Notes under the pieces: generated by a model | Told to the model about the DNA's origin: nothing | Database searches by the model: none | What the model saw: only the letters and a program-made list of their open reading frames with translations | Shown here: piece by piece, positions 1 to 7,538 of the stretch | How the letters are laid out: every line of letters begins with the position of its first letter | How positions within the stretch are numbered: the stretch's first letter is position 1 | DNA from: a bacterium | GTDB lineage: Bacteria > Patescibacteriota > Minisyncoccia > Minisyncoccales > GWA2-38-27 | DNA length: 29,415 nucleotides | Reading direction: 5' to 3' | NCBI GenBank assembly: GCA_029553225.1 | Contig: JAKPCP010000007.1 | Span: 1-29,415, forward strand | Program-made: the position numbers and the translations under genes

Positions 1-65
1 TTCTCTATATTTCTTATTTTATCACATTTTTTATAATTTTTCCTGCTTGTTTTTTAAATTTAGAA

Positions 66-99
66 AATAAAAAAGCTGAAGAGGGACGGGCTCTTCAGC
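66..99 (-). terminator. Intrinsic terminator of the 113-685 gene
   Basis: Perfect 9-bp inverted repeat GCTGAAGAG (75-83) / CTCTTCAGC (91-99). Read on the minus strand the loop is CCCGTCC and the stem is followed by a run of T. It lies 13 bases after the stop codon. Stem and loop are nearly identical to those of the terminator at 785-815. Confidence 0.9.
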
Positions 100-112
100 A
101 TAAATTTTCACT

Positions 113-685
113 TTAACTACCTAGTTTAAGAAGATATTCTACAACGTCGGCAATTGTTAATACTGAACTATTAAGATCTTTTACTTTTGGAAGCATACTT
201 AATGCCTTTTTAAAATCGCCAATGTTTTTAGAGATTTTAAAAAGATCTGCAAAAAGACATAATTTTAAAAAGGGATCGCGTATTTTCAGGGATAATTCCC
301 TGGCCTTATCTAAATTACCAGCACTTAACAAATTTTTTGCAATTCCATATAAAATTTCATCTTTAAGATTCTCATTTGGAATCTTAAAAGCTGCTTTTAT
401 TGCTGCTTCAAGATCTTCTAGGTCTTCGGTAACTTTCCAAATTTCCGTAAAGACCATACTTTGCCATGGTAGATCTTCTATTCCAGAAGAGATTGTTCTT
501 ATTCTTTTTATATCTTCATCAAAATCTCCTGAACATTGATCAGCAACCCTTTTCCAAAAAAAATATTGCTCTGTAAACCATGGTATATCAGAACTTATCT
601 TATATTGAAGTATAGTCAGCCTAATTATTTTTTTAATGAGCGAAATAATGTTTTTCGTCTCGTTTCCAGTTGTCTTTTTTCTCAT
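113..685 (-). CDS. Helical-repeat protein, paralog of the 826-1452 gene
   Basis: A 190-residue protein with no recognised enzymatic motif. It contains degenerate helix-turn-helix repeats of about 32-38 residues built around a motif of the type (D/E)LFKISKNIGDFKKAL, for example near residues 70-90 and 146-165, with a KARELSLKI segment between. The layout resembles TPR- or HEAT-like solenoids that bind proteins. There is no signal peptide or membrane segment, so it is probably cytoplasmic. The start at 685 is preceded by the purine-rich AAAGGGTTG, which occurs at the same place before its paralog. Promoter, leader motif and terminator are all shared with the paralog, so it is a tandem duplicate carrying its own control signals. 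The function is unknown, and a scaffold or adaptor role is only inference. Confidence 0.75.
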   Translation of the reverse strand: MRKKTTGNETKNIISLIKKIIRLTILQYKISSDIPWFTEQYFFWKRVADQCSGDFDEDIKRIRTISSGIEDLPWQSMVFTEIWKVTEDLEDLEAAIKAAFKIPNENLKDEILYGIAKNLLSAGNLDKARELSLKIRDPFLKLCLFADLFKISKNIGDFKKALSMLPKVKDLNSSVLTIADVVEYLLKLGS

Positions 686-741
686 TTTTCAACCCTTTCC
701 TTGTTAATAGTTTAAAAGTTAAAATTTTACCGTCCTAATAT

Positions 742-770
742 ATTTTATAATAATTTTTTAAATTTGTCAA
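742..770 (-). promoter_or_regulatory. Sigma-70 type promoter of the 113-685 gene
   Basis: On the minus strand TTGACA (770-765), a 17-base spacer and TAAAAT (747-742). The predicted transcript would begin at about 735, exactly where the leader motif GGACGGT (735-729) starts. It lies just downstream of the neighbour's terminator. Confidence 0.8.
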
Positions 771-784
771 GAATAATACTGAAA

Positions 785-815
785 ATAAAAAAGCTGAAGA
801 GGACGGGTCTTCAGC
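785..815 (-). terminator. Intrinsic terminator of the 826-1452 gene
   Basis: Inverted repeat GCTGAAGA (793-800) / TCTTCAGC (808-815). On the minus strand the loop is CCCGTCC, followed by a T run. The loop is identical to that of the terminator at 66-99. It insulates the two paralogs from each other. Confidence 0.9.
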
Positions 816-825
816 ATAAATTAAA

Positions 826-1452
826 TTAATTGTTATTATATATACATTCTATACTGCTTATCACCATTGATAATGCTTCATTCTGTAAATACTCTTCTAC
901 GGATAAAAGTGCTCTTAATGCTCTTTTAAGATCTTTAAAATTTTTAGAAATTCTGAAAAGATCTGTAAAAATTATAACCTCTAAAAACGGATTATGAAAT
1001 TCTGCTATTTTACGAACAGTATCAAGATCTTCATTATTTTTAGAGGTTTTAGCAATTTCTAATAATGCTAAACATTTTAAGTAACCATCTTTCATTTCAA
1101 GGGCTATTTTTCTCGCCTCCTCTATCTCTTTAAAAAACAATAAAGTTTTTATAAGATTAAAAGAAAATTCATCTTTTAAACTATCTTTTATAATTCTTAA
1201 AGATGATTCTTTTGCCCTGTTAAGATCTTCAATGTTTTTAGAAATTTTAGCAATCTCTAAAAAAAATAATCCTTGCCAAAAATGATTTTCTACTCTTAAA
1301 CACATCTTTCTTAACTTTTCAATTTTTTCTCTTTCTTTCTTTTTATCCCTTTCACCTAAACGTATCTCTTCAATTAATTTTTTAATTTTGTTAAGGTTCT
1401 GTGAATTTAAACTTATATTTTCTTCTGCTCTCAAAACTGATTCTTTTTCCAT
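826..1452 (-). CDS. Helical-repeat protein, paralog of the 113-685 gene
   Basis: A 208-residue protein. A charged N-terminal helix (roughly residues 1-50) is followed by at least three repeats, each holding a version of LEIAKISKNIEDLNRA: near residues 65-85 (IAKISKNIEDLNRAK), 132-148 (IAKTSKNNEDLDTV) and 165-185 (LFRISKNFKDLKRAL). The SKN-x2-DL core is the most conserved element and is shared with the 113-685 protein. A helical solenoid used for protein-protein contact is the reasonable structural guess. There are no catalytic motifs, signal peptide or membrane segments. The start at 1452 follows the same AAAGGGTTG purine stretch as the paralog. The gene is monocistronic, with a consensus promoter at 1561-1589 and a terminator at 785-815. 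No function can be assigned. Confidence 0.75.
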   Translation of the reverse strand: MEKESVLRAEENISLNSQNLNKIKKLIEEIRLGERDKKKEREKIEKLRKMCLRVENHFWQGLFFLEIAKISKNIEDLNRAKESSLRIIKDSLKDEFSFNLIKTLLFFKEIEEARKIALEMKDGYLKCLALLEIAKTSKNNEDLDTVRKIAEFHNPFLEVIIFTDLFRISKNFKDLKRALRALLSVEEYLQNEALSMVISSIECIYNNN

Positions 1453-1519
1453 AAGGCAACCCTTTCTTTTTAAGGTTAATTTTAATTATGTTTTTAATCA
1501 AGATTATTTTTAATATAGT

Positions 1520-1526
1520 CCCGTCC
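1520..1526 (-). promoter_or_regulatory. Leader motif GGACGGG, complementary to the terminator loop
   Basis: The minus-strand leader of the 826-1452 gene contains GGACGGG at 1526-1520, the exact reverse complement of the CCCGTCC loop in its own terminator (807-801). The paralog has GGACGG at 735-730, matching six bases of its own identical loop. A 5'-3' long-range pairing in the mRNA is possible. Confidence 0.5.
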
Positions 1527-1560
1527 ACAAATTAAATATAATCCTGATTTAATAATTTCT

Positions 1561-1589
1561 ATTTTATACTAATTTTAAAATATTGTCAA
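1561..1589 (-). promoter_or_regulatory. Consensus promoter of the 826-1452 gene
   Basis: On the minus strand TTGACA (1589-1584), a 17-base spacer and TAAAAT (1566-1561), giving a leader of about 100 nucleotides. It is one of the closest matches to the sigma-70 consensus in the window. Confidence 0.8.
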
Positions 1590-1630
1590 TAGTAAAGAAA
1601 AGATAATTTATGCCTCATTTTTTATTAAAT

Positions 1631-2851
1631 TTATTCGTAACGCAAAGCTTCAATTGGGTTTAATTTTGCTGCTTTTTGCGCTGGCCAATAACCAAAAATA
1701 ACCCCAATCAGAAAAGACACACTAAATGCTAATATTATTGAAAATAAAGAAGTTTTTGTAGCAGTGTTTGTAAAAAATGTTATCCCATAAGATATTAATA
1801 TTCCAAGAATTATTCCAATTACTCCGCCAAGAAAAGTAAGCATTACTGACTCTGTTAAAAACTGCAATCCTATATCTGATTTTTTTGCTCCAATTGCTCT
1901 TCTTAATCCAATTTCTCGTGTTCTTTCTGTAACTGTTGTCATCATCATATTCATAATACCAATACCTCCAACAATAAGAGAAATGCTTGCGATTGCTGCT
2001 AATAAAATTGTCATTGTGTTTATTATTGAGGAAGCAGATTCAATGATATCTTGCTGGGAAACAATATTAAAATCAGCTAGCTGAGGATCTGTAATATTAT
2101 GTCGCTGAAGAAGCAGATTCGTAATTTCTAATTTGGCTTGGTTCATTAGTTTTGAATTTTGAATTTGGACACTTATAGTTGAAACATAATTTACGCCGGC
2201 TAAAATTTTTTGAGCCGTTGTTATTGGAACATAAACAATATCATCTTGACTTCCAAAAGAACTTCCGCCTTTTGGTTTTGTTATACCAATTACTTTGAAA
2301 TTTATGCCATTAATTCTTATTGTTTCGCCGATAGCGTTTGCTCCTTCACCAAATAAATCGTCCCTTGTTGTCGGGCCTAAAACAGCAACTTTTGCCTGAT
2401 TTAAAACATTTTGGTCTGAAATAAAAGAGCCCTCATCTATTACAACATTCTTTATATCTTGATAAGAAGCAACTGTGCCAATAACTTGAGTGTTTGTATT
2501 TTTTCCTTTACTTATAATTTGATATCTGCGAGATAATTCTGGAGCTACATTTTTAACAAAAGGAATTTCTGTTAATATTGCTTGAGCATCTTCTATTGTT
2601 AAGGTTTGAGCGCTTCCTCTGCCAGACGTAACTTGAGAAAATGTCCTTTGGAATCCAGGCATTATTGTAATTAGATTTGAGCCCATTGATTCAATGTTTG
2701 TTTCAATTGAGCTTGTTGCTCCTTGACCAAGAGAAACCATTACAATTACTGAGCTTATACCTATAACTATGCCTAAAACAGTAAGGGCTGTTCTTGTTTT
2801 ATTTGCAAAAATAGCTGAATATGATTCTTCTAATAAATCTGTAATAAACAT
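1631..2851 (-). CDS. MacB-type ABC transporter permease
   Basis: A 406-residue permease of the MacB/FtsX (type VII ABC) superfamily, whose mechanotransmission transporters move substrates or signals across the envelope without passing them through the membrane domain. The N-terminal TM segment (about residues 18-42, TALTVLGIVIGISSVIVMVS) is preceded by the usual amphipathic NKTRTALT segment. A large extracytoplasmic MacB-PCD domain covers about 45-265. Three C-terminal TM helices (about 280-305, 330-355, 365-390) include the conserved TERTREIGLRRAIGA coupling helix, and the protein ends in the typical NPIEALRYE tail. The length is normal for a stand-alone permease. It is the last gene of the sigma/efflux operon, four bases after its ATPase, and forms a tripartite pump with it and the membrane-fusion protein. 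The substrate is unknown. Confidence 0.93.
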   Translation of the reverse strand: MFITDLLEESYSAIFANKTRTALTVLGIVIGISSVIVMVSLGQGATSSIETNIESMGSNLITIMPGFQRTFSQVTSGRGSAQTLTIEDAQAILTEIPFVKNVAPELSRRYQIISKGKNTNTQVIGTVASYQDIKNVVIDEGSFISDQNVLNQAKVAVLGPTTRDDLFGEGANAIGETIRINGINFKVIGITKPKGGSSFGSQDDIVYVPITTAQKILAGVNYVSTISVQIQNSKLMNQAKLEITNLLLQRHNITDPQLADFNIVSQQDIIESASSIINTMTILLAAIASISLIVGGIGIMNMMMTTVTERTREIGLRRAIGAKKSDIGLQFLTESVMLTFLGGVIGIILGILISYGITFFTNTATKTSLFSIILAFSVSFLIGVIFGYWPAQKAAKLNPIEALRYE

Positions 2852-2855
2852 TTTT

Positions 2856-3566
2856 TTATTCTTTTATTTGCTGAACACTTTTTGAAATGCCGTTTGTTAT
2901 ATCTTCAATAATTTCGCCATCTCTAATTGTAATTTTTCTTTTTGCATTTTCTGCAATATATTTTTCGTGAGTAATTAAAACAATTGTCCTACCTTCTTTA
3001 TTTAATTTTTCAAATGTCTGCATCACAAACTCTCCAGTTTTACTATCAAGATTACCGGTTGGTTCATCTGCTAAAATAATAGATGGATTGTTTACTAAAG
3101 ATCTAGCAATTGCAACTCTTTGCATCTCTCCGCCCGATAACTGATTAGATAAGCGATAAAAATGTTTTTCTTTCAAGCCTGCGTCAATTATTGCTTTTTT
3201 GGCAATCTTCTCCCGTTTTGACCTTGAAACATTAGCATAAATTAAAGGCAACATAACATTTCTTAAAACAGTTGTTCTTGGCAATAAATTAAACGCTTGA
3301 AAAACAAATCCAATTTTTCTTTTCCTAATTTCCGCTAATTCATCATCTGAAAAACGAGACACATCTTTTCCTTCAAAAAAATATTGACCTGTTGTCGGCG
3401 TATCTAAACACCCTAAAATATGCATTAGAGTTGATTTTCCAGAACCAGAAGGCCCGATTATTGCCACAAACTCACCCTCATTAATCGAAAAAGAAATACC
3501 TTTTAATACTTTGTTTTCAAAATCTCCGGTTTTATAAACTTTTGTAATATTTTTAACCTCTATCAT
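2856..3566 (-). CDS. MacB/LolD-type ABC transporter ATPase
   Basis: A 236-residue nucleotide-binding subunit energising the adjacent MacB-type permease. It has Walker A GPSGSGKST at residues 38-46, the Q-loop around 90 (FVFQAFNLL), signature LSGGE at 143-147, Walker B IILADE with catalytic Glu168, D-loop NLDS and an H-loop His in VLITHE. Length and motifs match the LolD/MacB/FtsE family, including the PTTG and DELAEIRKRKIGFVFQ segments typical of it. The C-terminal extension of about 15 residues is not conserved. It is encoded 19 bases after the membrane-fusion gene and four bases before the permease gene, so it is translationally coupled. There is no Shine-Dalgarno before the start. Confidence 0.95.
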   Translation of the reverse strand: MIEVKNITKVYKTGDFENKVLKGISFSINEGEFVAIIGPSGSGKSTLMHILGCLDTPTTGQYFFEGKDVSRFSDDELAEIRKRKIGFVFQAFNLLPRTTVLRNVMLPLIYANVSRSKREKIAKKAIIDAGLKEKHFYRLSNQLSGGEMQRVAIARSLVNNPSIILADEPTGNLDSKTGEFVMQTFEKLNKEGRTIVLITHEKYIAENAKRKITIRDGEIIEDITNGISKSVQQIKE

Positions 3567-3585
3567 AAATTGAATTAATTTAAAA

Positions 3586-5241
3586 TTATCTAAAACCTCT
3601 CATTTGTCCTCCCATTCCCGGCATTTGAAATCCTTGAGTTCTTTGAGCTTGATTGTTTTGATTTGTTTTTTGACTAGTAGAAAGAATAACCCTATCTCCT
3701 TCTTTTAATCCTGATATAATTTCTGTCATTGTATCATTTGAAAGCCCAACTTCTATTTTTTGAAAACGAACATTATTACCGTCTAAAATTTGTACTGAAT
3801 TAATTCCTTTATTAGATTTTATTGCGTTATTCGGCAATAAAAGAACATTCTTTTTAGAATTTATGATAATATCTGCAGTAACACTCATTCCTGGTTTAAT
3901 TTTTTCATTATATGAATCTAGAGCAATCTCCACTCCATAACTTACTACTCCTTGAGAGACTGTCCCTGCAGCATCTATTTTTATAACTCTTCCTGTAAGA
4001 TTTAAATCTGGTAAAGCATCAAAAGTAAGATTTACTTTTTGATTGGTTTTCACTTTAGCTGCATCAATTTCATTTAAAGAAATTTTTGCGATTTTTTGAT
4101 TTGTTATCAAAGTGGCGAGGGTTGTTCCCTGAGAAACAGATTCTCCTTCTTTTGCTTTTTCTGATATCTCAATAATTATCCCGTTAAAAGGCGAATAAAT
4201 ATAATAATCCTCTAATTTTTCTTTTAATTCCGCTAAATTTTCTTCTTTTTGTTTAATATTTTTTTGTTGAGTTCGAAGATCATCTTCATAATCTTCTTCC
4301 GATTTTTTAATAGAGGTTTCTAAATTTTCTATTGTTTCTATATTTGATAATAATTTATCTCGCATCTCAGATAACGAATTGGTAAAACTATTAAGATTTG
4401 AAAGATGTGTTTCAAGAGTAGTTTCAGAAATAGGAGAACTAATCGATTCTTTAACTATTGCTTCTTTGTATAATAAAATATTATCTCTATTTGCTCGTGT
4501 AAAATCAGAAATAGTTTTTAAAAAAGAATAAGTCTGATTAAATAATGTTTTTAAAGATTCTTTATCTGATAGTCTATCTGTTTTTAAATAAATATCTCTT
4601 GATTCCTCATACATTTTTTTAAGAGAATCAAATTGAGTTTTTATTTCGTCTTTTTTAGGAAATTTTCTATTTTCTTTATTTATATATACATCAATAAGAT
4701 AATAGTAATAATCTAAATCTGTTCTTGTTGTGCTATGACTATTTTTTGTAGCCATATCTTCTAACGCTGTTATAATATCAGGAAGAGCGCTAAAAGTATT
4801 TGAAACATTATTAAACCCTGCTTCAAAAGATTTATCTAATTGTTTTCTTAAGTCTTCTTGTTCTTCTTTTTGTGTTTTTTCTGATTTTGAAAGAGAATAT
4901 TTTAAATCTTTAATTTCCTCTTCTATGTTTTTAATTTCTTTTTCTACATCTTTTGAATCTAATTCAAAAAGAAGTTGATTTGCTTTTACATTTTCTCCTT
5001 CATTTACATAAACCTTTTTTATTTTAGCAGATACCTGAGGAGTAATTTCCATTTTGTCTAAACTTTCAATCTGGCCTGTACCAGAAACAGAAACAATAAG
5101 CGATCCTTTTTTAACTGTTGCAAAATTATACTGAACACCATCTTCTGTTTTTTTTGATTTTGTATAGAAAAAATATCCACCGATACAAATTAAAATTAAT
5201 ATTATTAAAATTATAAATTTATGCTTAAAAATTTTTTTCAT
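3586..5241 (-). CDS. HlyD/MacA-like membrane-fusion (periplasmic adaptor) protein
   Basis: A 551-residue adaptor subunit of a MacAB-like pump. An N-terminal signal anchor (residues about 7-27) is followed by a first lipoyl half-motif (SVSGTGQIESLDKMEITPQVSAKIKKV at about 52-78, with GENVKANQLLF). A very long alpha-helical section covers about 93-345, and then come the second lipoyl half (IYSPFNGIIIEI), a beta-barrel domain and a membrane-proximal domain with a final Gln/Met/Gly-rich tail. The helical section is far longer than the two-helix hairpin of ordinary MacA and includes a Tyr-rich segment (DLDYYYYLIDVY near 176-187) and Asn/Ser-rich helices. That may reflect the need to reach across a thick or unusual envelope, which is inference. 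It is co-transcribed with the ATPase and permease and has no Shine-Dalgarno. Confidence 0.9.
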   Translation of the reverse strand: MKKIFKHKFIILIILILICIGGYFFYTKSKKTEDGVQYNFATVKKGSLIVSVSGTGQIESLDKMEITPQVSAKIKKVYVNEGENVKANQLLFELDSKDVEKEIKNIEEEIKDLKYSLSKSEKTQKEEQEDLRKQLDKSFEAGFNNVSNTFSALPDIITALEDMATKNSHSTTRTDLDYYYYLIDVYINKENRKFPKKDEIKTQFDSLKKMYEESRDIYLKTDRLSDKESLKTLFNQTYSFLKTISDFTRANRDNILLYKEAIVKESISSPISETTLETHLSNLNSFTNSLSEMRDKLLSNIETIENLETSIKKSEEDYEDDLRTQQKNIKQKEENLAELKEKLEDYYIYSPFNGIIIEISEKAKEGESVSQGTTLATLITNQKIAKISLNEIDAAKVKTNQKVNLTFDALPDLNLTGRVIKIDAAGTVSQGVVSYGVEIALDSYNEKIKPGMSVTADIIINSKKNVLLLPNNAIKSNKGINSVQILDGNNVRFQKIEVGLSNDTMTEIISGLKEGDRVILSTSQKTNQNNQAQRTQGFQMPGMGGQMRGFR

Positions 5242-5267
5242 AATTCAGTTTTATTTTAAAAATATAT

Positions 5268-5774
5268 TTAAGGCCTTTTAGGAATTGGAGGCATTTTATC
5301 GTTTTTATCAAAAGTTCTAATTAATTTAGCCTCAATTTTTCCTTCTTTATCAGGGGAACCAATAACTACTACTAAATCTCCGGCCTTTAAATCTTCTTTT
5401 TTAATCTCATTTCTTCCTTTTTGAATTAATGTCTCTTCTGTAATTAAAATTAATTTTTCAATATTATCTTTTCCTTTTATTACAAATTCATTTTCTTTAA
5501 TTTCAATAATTTCTCCTACAATACCATGACTTTCAATAAAATCTCCCGGAAACGGAGGATTTTCTTGCCAATTTTTTCTAAAACCCTGCCTTGGTCCAGC
5601 AAAATTCTTATGATAATTTTCTGCCCAGCGGCAAGAAAATTCTGCTTTTTTTTCACCAACAAAAACCCCAATGCTAAAAATTAAAAGCATTATTGCAAAA
5701 ATTAAAAGCCCGATAATAACCCATTTTAAAATGTCTTGATTTATTTTTTTGTTTATTTGCTTTTCTTCGTTCAT
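5268..5774 (-). CDS. Membrane-anchored DUF5666-like protein
   Basis: A 168-residue protein with one N-terminal transmembrane helix (about residues 17-42) and an extracytoplasmic region containing a roughly 65-residue beta-rich domain (about 90-160). The domain starts HGIVGEI and runs through FVIKG, TEETLIQ and LKAGDLVVVIGSPDKEGKIEA to LIRTF. This pattern matches the DUF5666/OB-like small beta-barrel family, often found near anti-sigma factors or envelope-stress genes. The linker (about 45-88) is rich in aromatic, Pro and Gly residues. It sits between the membrane-fusion gene (26 bases) and the putative anti-sigma gene (30 bases), so an envelope sensor or pump accessory role is plausible. The family assignment rests on motif memory, not on a search. 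Confidence 0.65.
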   Translation of the reverse strand: MNEEKQINKKINQDILKWVIIGLLIFAIMLLIFSIGVFVGEKKAEFSCRWAENYHKNFAGPRQGFRKNWQENPPFPGDFIESHGIVGEIIEIKENEFVIKGKDNIEKLILITEETLIQKGRNEIKKEDLKAGDLVVVIGSPDKEGKIEAKLIRTFDKNDKMPPIPKRP

Positions 5775-5804
5775 ATTTTTTAATTTAATTTTTATTTTAA
5801 ACTT

Positions 5805-6242
5805 TTAAATAAAACTTATTAAATTTAAATGTTTTGATAATAAATATTTTTGATAATAATCTTTTTTATTAAAAAACAATCTAATTGCAAAAAGAAATAA
5901 TCCTAAATTAGTTATAAAAAATAATATTCCAAAAACTGGCAATGATTCAAGAATTGCTAATAAAAAATCATTCCATAAAGCAAAAAAAACATCGAGATTG
6001 ATAAAAGCGGTTGTAATAAGATAGATAATTCCAGAAACTTGTATCTGGGAAATTAAAAAATTAAAAGAAAATGGTAAAGTAGTAATTGAAATTAATAAAA
6101 GAAATAAAAAACCAAACAATGTTTTTCTTGCTTTGTTTAATTCTTGTTCTTTTTTAATAGTAAAAAGAATGCGTTCATAAAGATCGCTAGGCGGTTCTAT
6201 TATTTTAAAATTAGAAAAATTTTCTCTATTTTTTTTATTCAT
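5805..6242 (-). CDS. Small integral membrane protein, possible anti-sigma factor
   Basis: A 145-residue protein. The soluble N-terminus (about 1-40, with PPSDLYERILFTIKKEQEL) is followed by three hydrophobic segments at about 42-62, 72-95 and 103-125. The N-terminal PPxxLxxRIxxxI-x-KE pattern resembles the start of the cytoplasmic part in some membrane-bound anti-sigma factors. The position directly after an ECF sigma gene on the same transcript strongly suggests that role. The zinc-binding HxxxCxxC of ZAS-type anti-sigma factors is absent. The sequence alone does not prove sigma binding. An unrelated membrane protein of the efflux operon is the alternative. Confidence 0.55.
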   Translation of the reverse strand: MNKKNRENFSNFKIIEPPSDLYERILFTIKKEQELNKARKTLFGFLFLLLISITTLPFSFNFLISQIQVSGIIYLITTAFINLDVFFALWNDFLLAILESLPVFGILFFITNLGLFLFAIRLFFNKKDYYQKYLLSKHLNLISFI

Positions 6243-6262
6243 AGTTGTATATTATTAATACG

Positions 6263-6291
6263 AAAAAAGAATGCTTTTTGGTGCATTCTTT
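6263..6291 (-). terminator. Terminator-like hairpin between sigma gene and the rest of the operon
   Basis: Perfect 9-bp repeat AAAGAATGC (6266-6274) / GCATTCTTT (6283-6291) with an 8-base loop. On the minus strand it is followed by TTTTTT. It lies 28 bases after the sigma gene stop and 20 bases before the next gene, so it could act as an attenuator that lowers expression of the downstream pump genes relative to sigma. Confidence 0.65.
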
Positions 6292-6319
6292 GCAAAAATT
6301 AAAATTTATTTTTAAAAAT

Positions 6320-6883
6320 TTATGGCTCTATAATTATTTTTTTAAGATGAATTAATGCTCGTCTATATCGACTTTTTATTGTATTAATCGGCTCTTTTAA
6401 GATATCAGAAATTTCTTGGAAAGTAAGATCTTTATTATGTTTTAAAATTAGAACTTGGCGATATTTTTTAGATAATTTTTTGATTTTAGAGTTTAATAAT
6501 TTAATTGTGTCTTTTTTTTCCAAAATATTATTCGGCAATAAACTTTTATCAATTATTATTTCTGAAACCATATTTTTCCCGTTTTTATTTTTAAATTTAG
6601 AAAATGGTATTTCTTTTTGTTTCTTTCTTGCATTATCAATGCAGGTATTTTTAGCAATACTAAAAATCCATGTTTTAAAATTTTTACTTTGATCAAATTT
6701 TTTAAGATTCCGCCAAACTTTAATAAAAACTTCTTGAGTGATATCTTCTGCTTCTTCTTGATTATTAATATAATAGTAAATAAAACTATAAATTGGATTA
6801 AGATATCTTTTAATTAAAATCTCTAGCGATTTTTCATCGCCTTTTAAATAATTAGAAACAAGTTGCTTATCAGAAATTTCCAT
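6320..6883 (-). CDS. ECF-type RNA polymerase sigma factor
   Basis: About 187 residues, SigW/RpoE-like. Sigma region 2 runs from about 15 to 80 (LIKRYLNPIYSFIYYYI, then EEAEDITQEVFIKVWRNL and FKTWIFSIAKNTCID). Region 4 covers about 130-180 (LSKKYRQVLILKHNKDLTFQEISDILKEP with the recognition helix TIKSRYRRALIHLKK). Length and two-domain layout are normal for ECF factors. An upstream in-frame ATG at 6907 would add eight residues (MIIYFIEF). I prefer 6883 because the family begins near ISDKQLVSNYLKGD and a possible -10 GATAAT (6905-6900) overlaps the earlier ATG. Neither start has a Shine-Dalgarno. It heads an operon with a putative anti-sigma protein and an ABC efflux system, so it probably controls that operon in response to envelope stress (inference). 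Confidence 0.9.
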   Translation of the reverse strand: MEISDKQLVSNYLKGDEKSLEILIKRYLNPIYSFIYYYINNQEEAEDITQEVFIKVWRNLKKFDQSKNFKTWIFSIAKNTCIDNARKKQKEIPFSKFKNKNGKNMVSEIIIDKSLLPNNILEKKDTIKLLNSKIKKLSKKYRQVLILKHNKDLTFQEISDILKEPINTIKSRYRRALIHLKKIIIEP

Positions 6884-6933
6884 AAATTCTATAAAATAAA
6901 TTATCATTTATTTAAAAATAAGTCTAGAAAAAT

Positions 6934-6959
6934 AAAAATCTCCCGAAAGGGAGATTTTT
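6934..6959 (-). terminator. Intrinsic terminator with GAAA/TTTC loop
   Basis: Perfect 11-bp repeat AAAAATCTCCC (6934-6944) / GGGAGATTTTT (6949-6959) with a four-base loop. T-runs on both sides allow termination on either strand. It ends the 6986-7243 gene and isolates it from the sigma operon downstream. Confidence 0.9.
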
Positions 6960-6985
6960 AAAAATTAGAATTCGATTTGAATCTA

Positions 6986-7243
6986 TTATTCTATTGGAGA
7001 TTCTGGCATTTCTTCTGAAGGCATTTCTTCTAAAGGCATTTCTTCTAAAGGAGTAGATGGCACTGTTTCTTCTAATAGTCCCTCCATTGATGGAATATTT
7101 TCTTCTAATTCCCCTTCTTCATTTACTGGCTCTGCTGTACCTTTTGTTAAAACAACAATAAGAATTATTACTATAATAACAATAATTAACCAAAACCACC
7201 ATTGTTTCCAAATTGGCTTTTTTGATTGTAAATTGTCTGCCAT
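6986..7243 (-). CDS. Small single-TM protein with acidic Pro-Glu-Met repeats
   Basis: An 85-residue protein. A short basic, Trp-containing N-terminus (KKPIWKQWW) leads into one TM helix (about 13-32, FWLIIVIIVIILIVVL). The C-terminal half is strongly acidic with short tandem units of the form PLEEMP/PSEEMP (about 66-85). The positive-inside pattern predicts a cytoplasmic N-terminus and an exported acidic tail. The WKQWWFW pre-TM motif recurs in many small predicted membrane proteins of Patescibacteria (recollection, not searched). The gene is monocistronic, with a consensus promoter at 7339-7366 and a terminator at 6934-6959. The function is unknown. The periodic acidic tail could bind cations or interact with the cell surface, but this is speculation. 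Confidence 0.75.
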   Translation of the reverse strand: MADNLQSKKPIWKQWWFWLIIVIIVIILIVVLTKGTAEPVNEEGELEENIPSMEGLLEETVPSTPLEEMPLEEMPSEEMPESPIE

Positions 7244-7538
7244 AATTTTTAAATTATTTTTTTTAAATAACGACCTTTATTATTTTATCTTTGATAAAAC
7301 TATAAAGTTTTATCTCTTCCTGTTTTCTACATTTAATTATTATAGCAATAACAAAATAAATTTCAACAATTAATTATTAATATCTCTTATTTTTTACCTA
7401 TTTTTTAATATTTTGTTATTTTAATAACTTTTCCTTTAATCTGATATTTAAATAAATTTATTTAAAATTAGTTGGGAATAAAACTTTCGGAATAGAATTA
7501 GAATTTGTCTTTTACGGCGAAATTTTTAAAGATTGCCT
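7244..7538. other. Intergenic leader and promoter region
   Basis: No gene seen. It contains the minus-strand promoter at 7339-7366 and, within the roughly 90-base leader of the 6986-7243 gene, an inverted repeat GATAAAACT (7293-7301) / AGTTTTATC (7306-7314) that could be a hairpin or operator. The remainder is AT-rich with no clear signal. Confidence 0.6.
7339..7366 (-). promoter_or_regulatory. Consensus extended -10 promoter of the 6986-7243 gene
   Basis: On the minus strand TTGAAA (7366-7361), a 16-base spacer ending in TGC, then a perfect TATAAT (7344-7339). The TGn before the -10 makes it an extended -10 element. Confidence 0.75.

Noticed and set aside
222..539. Plus-strand ORF opposite the first repeat protein
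   Set aside because: Shadow of the minus-strand gene. No family likeness and no ribosome site.
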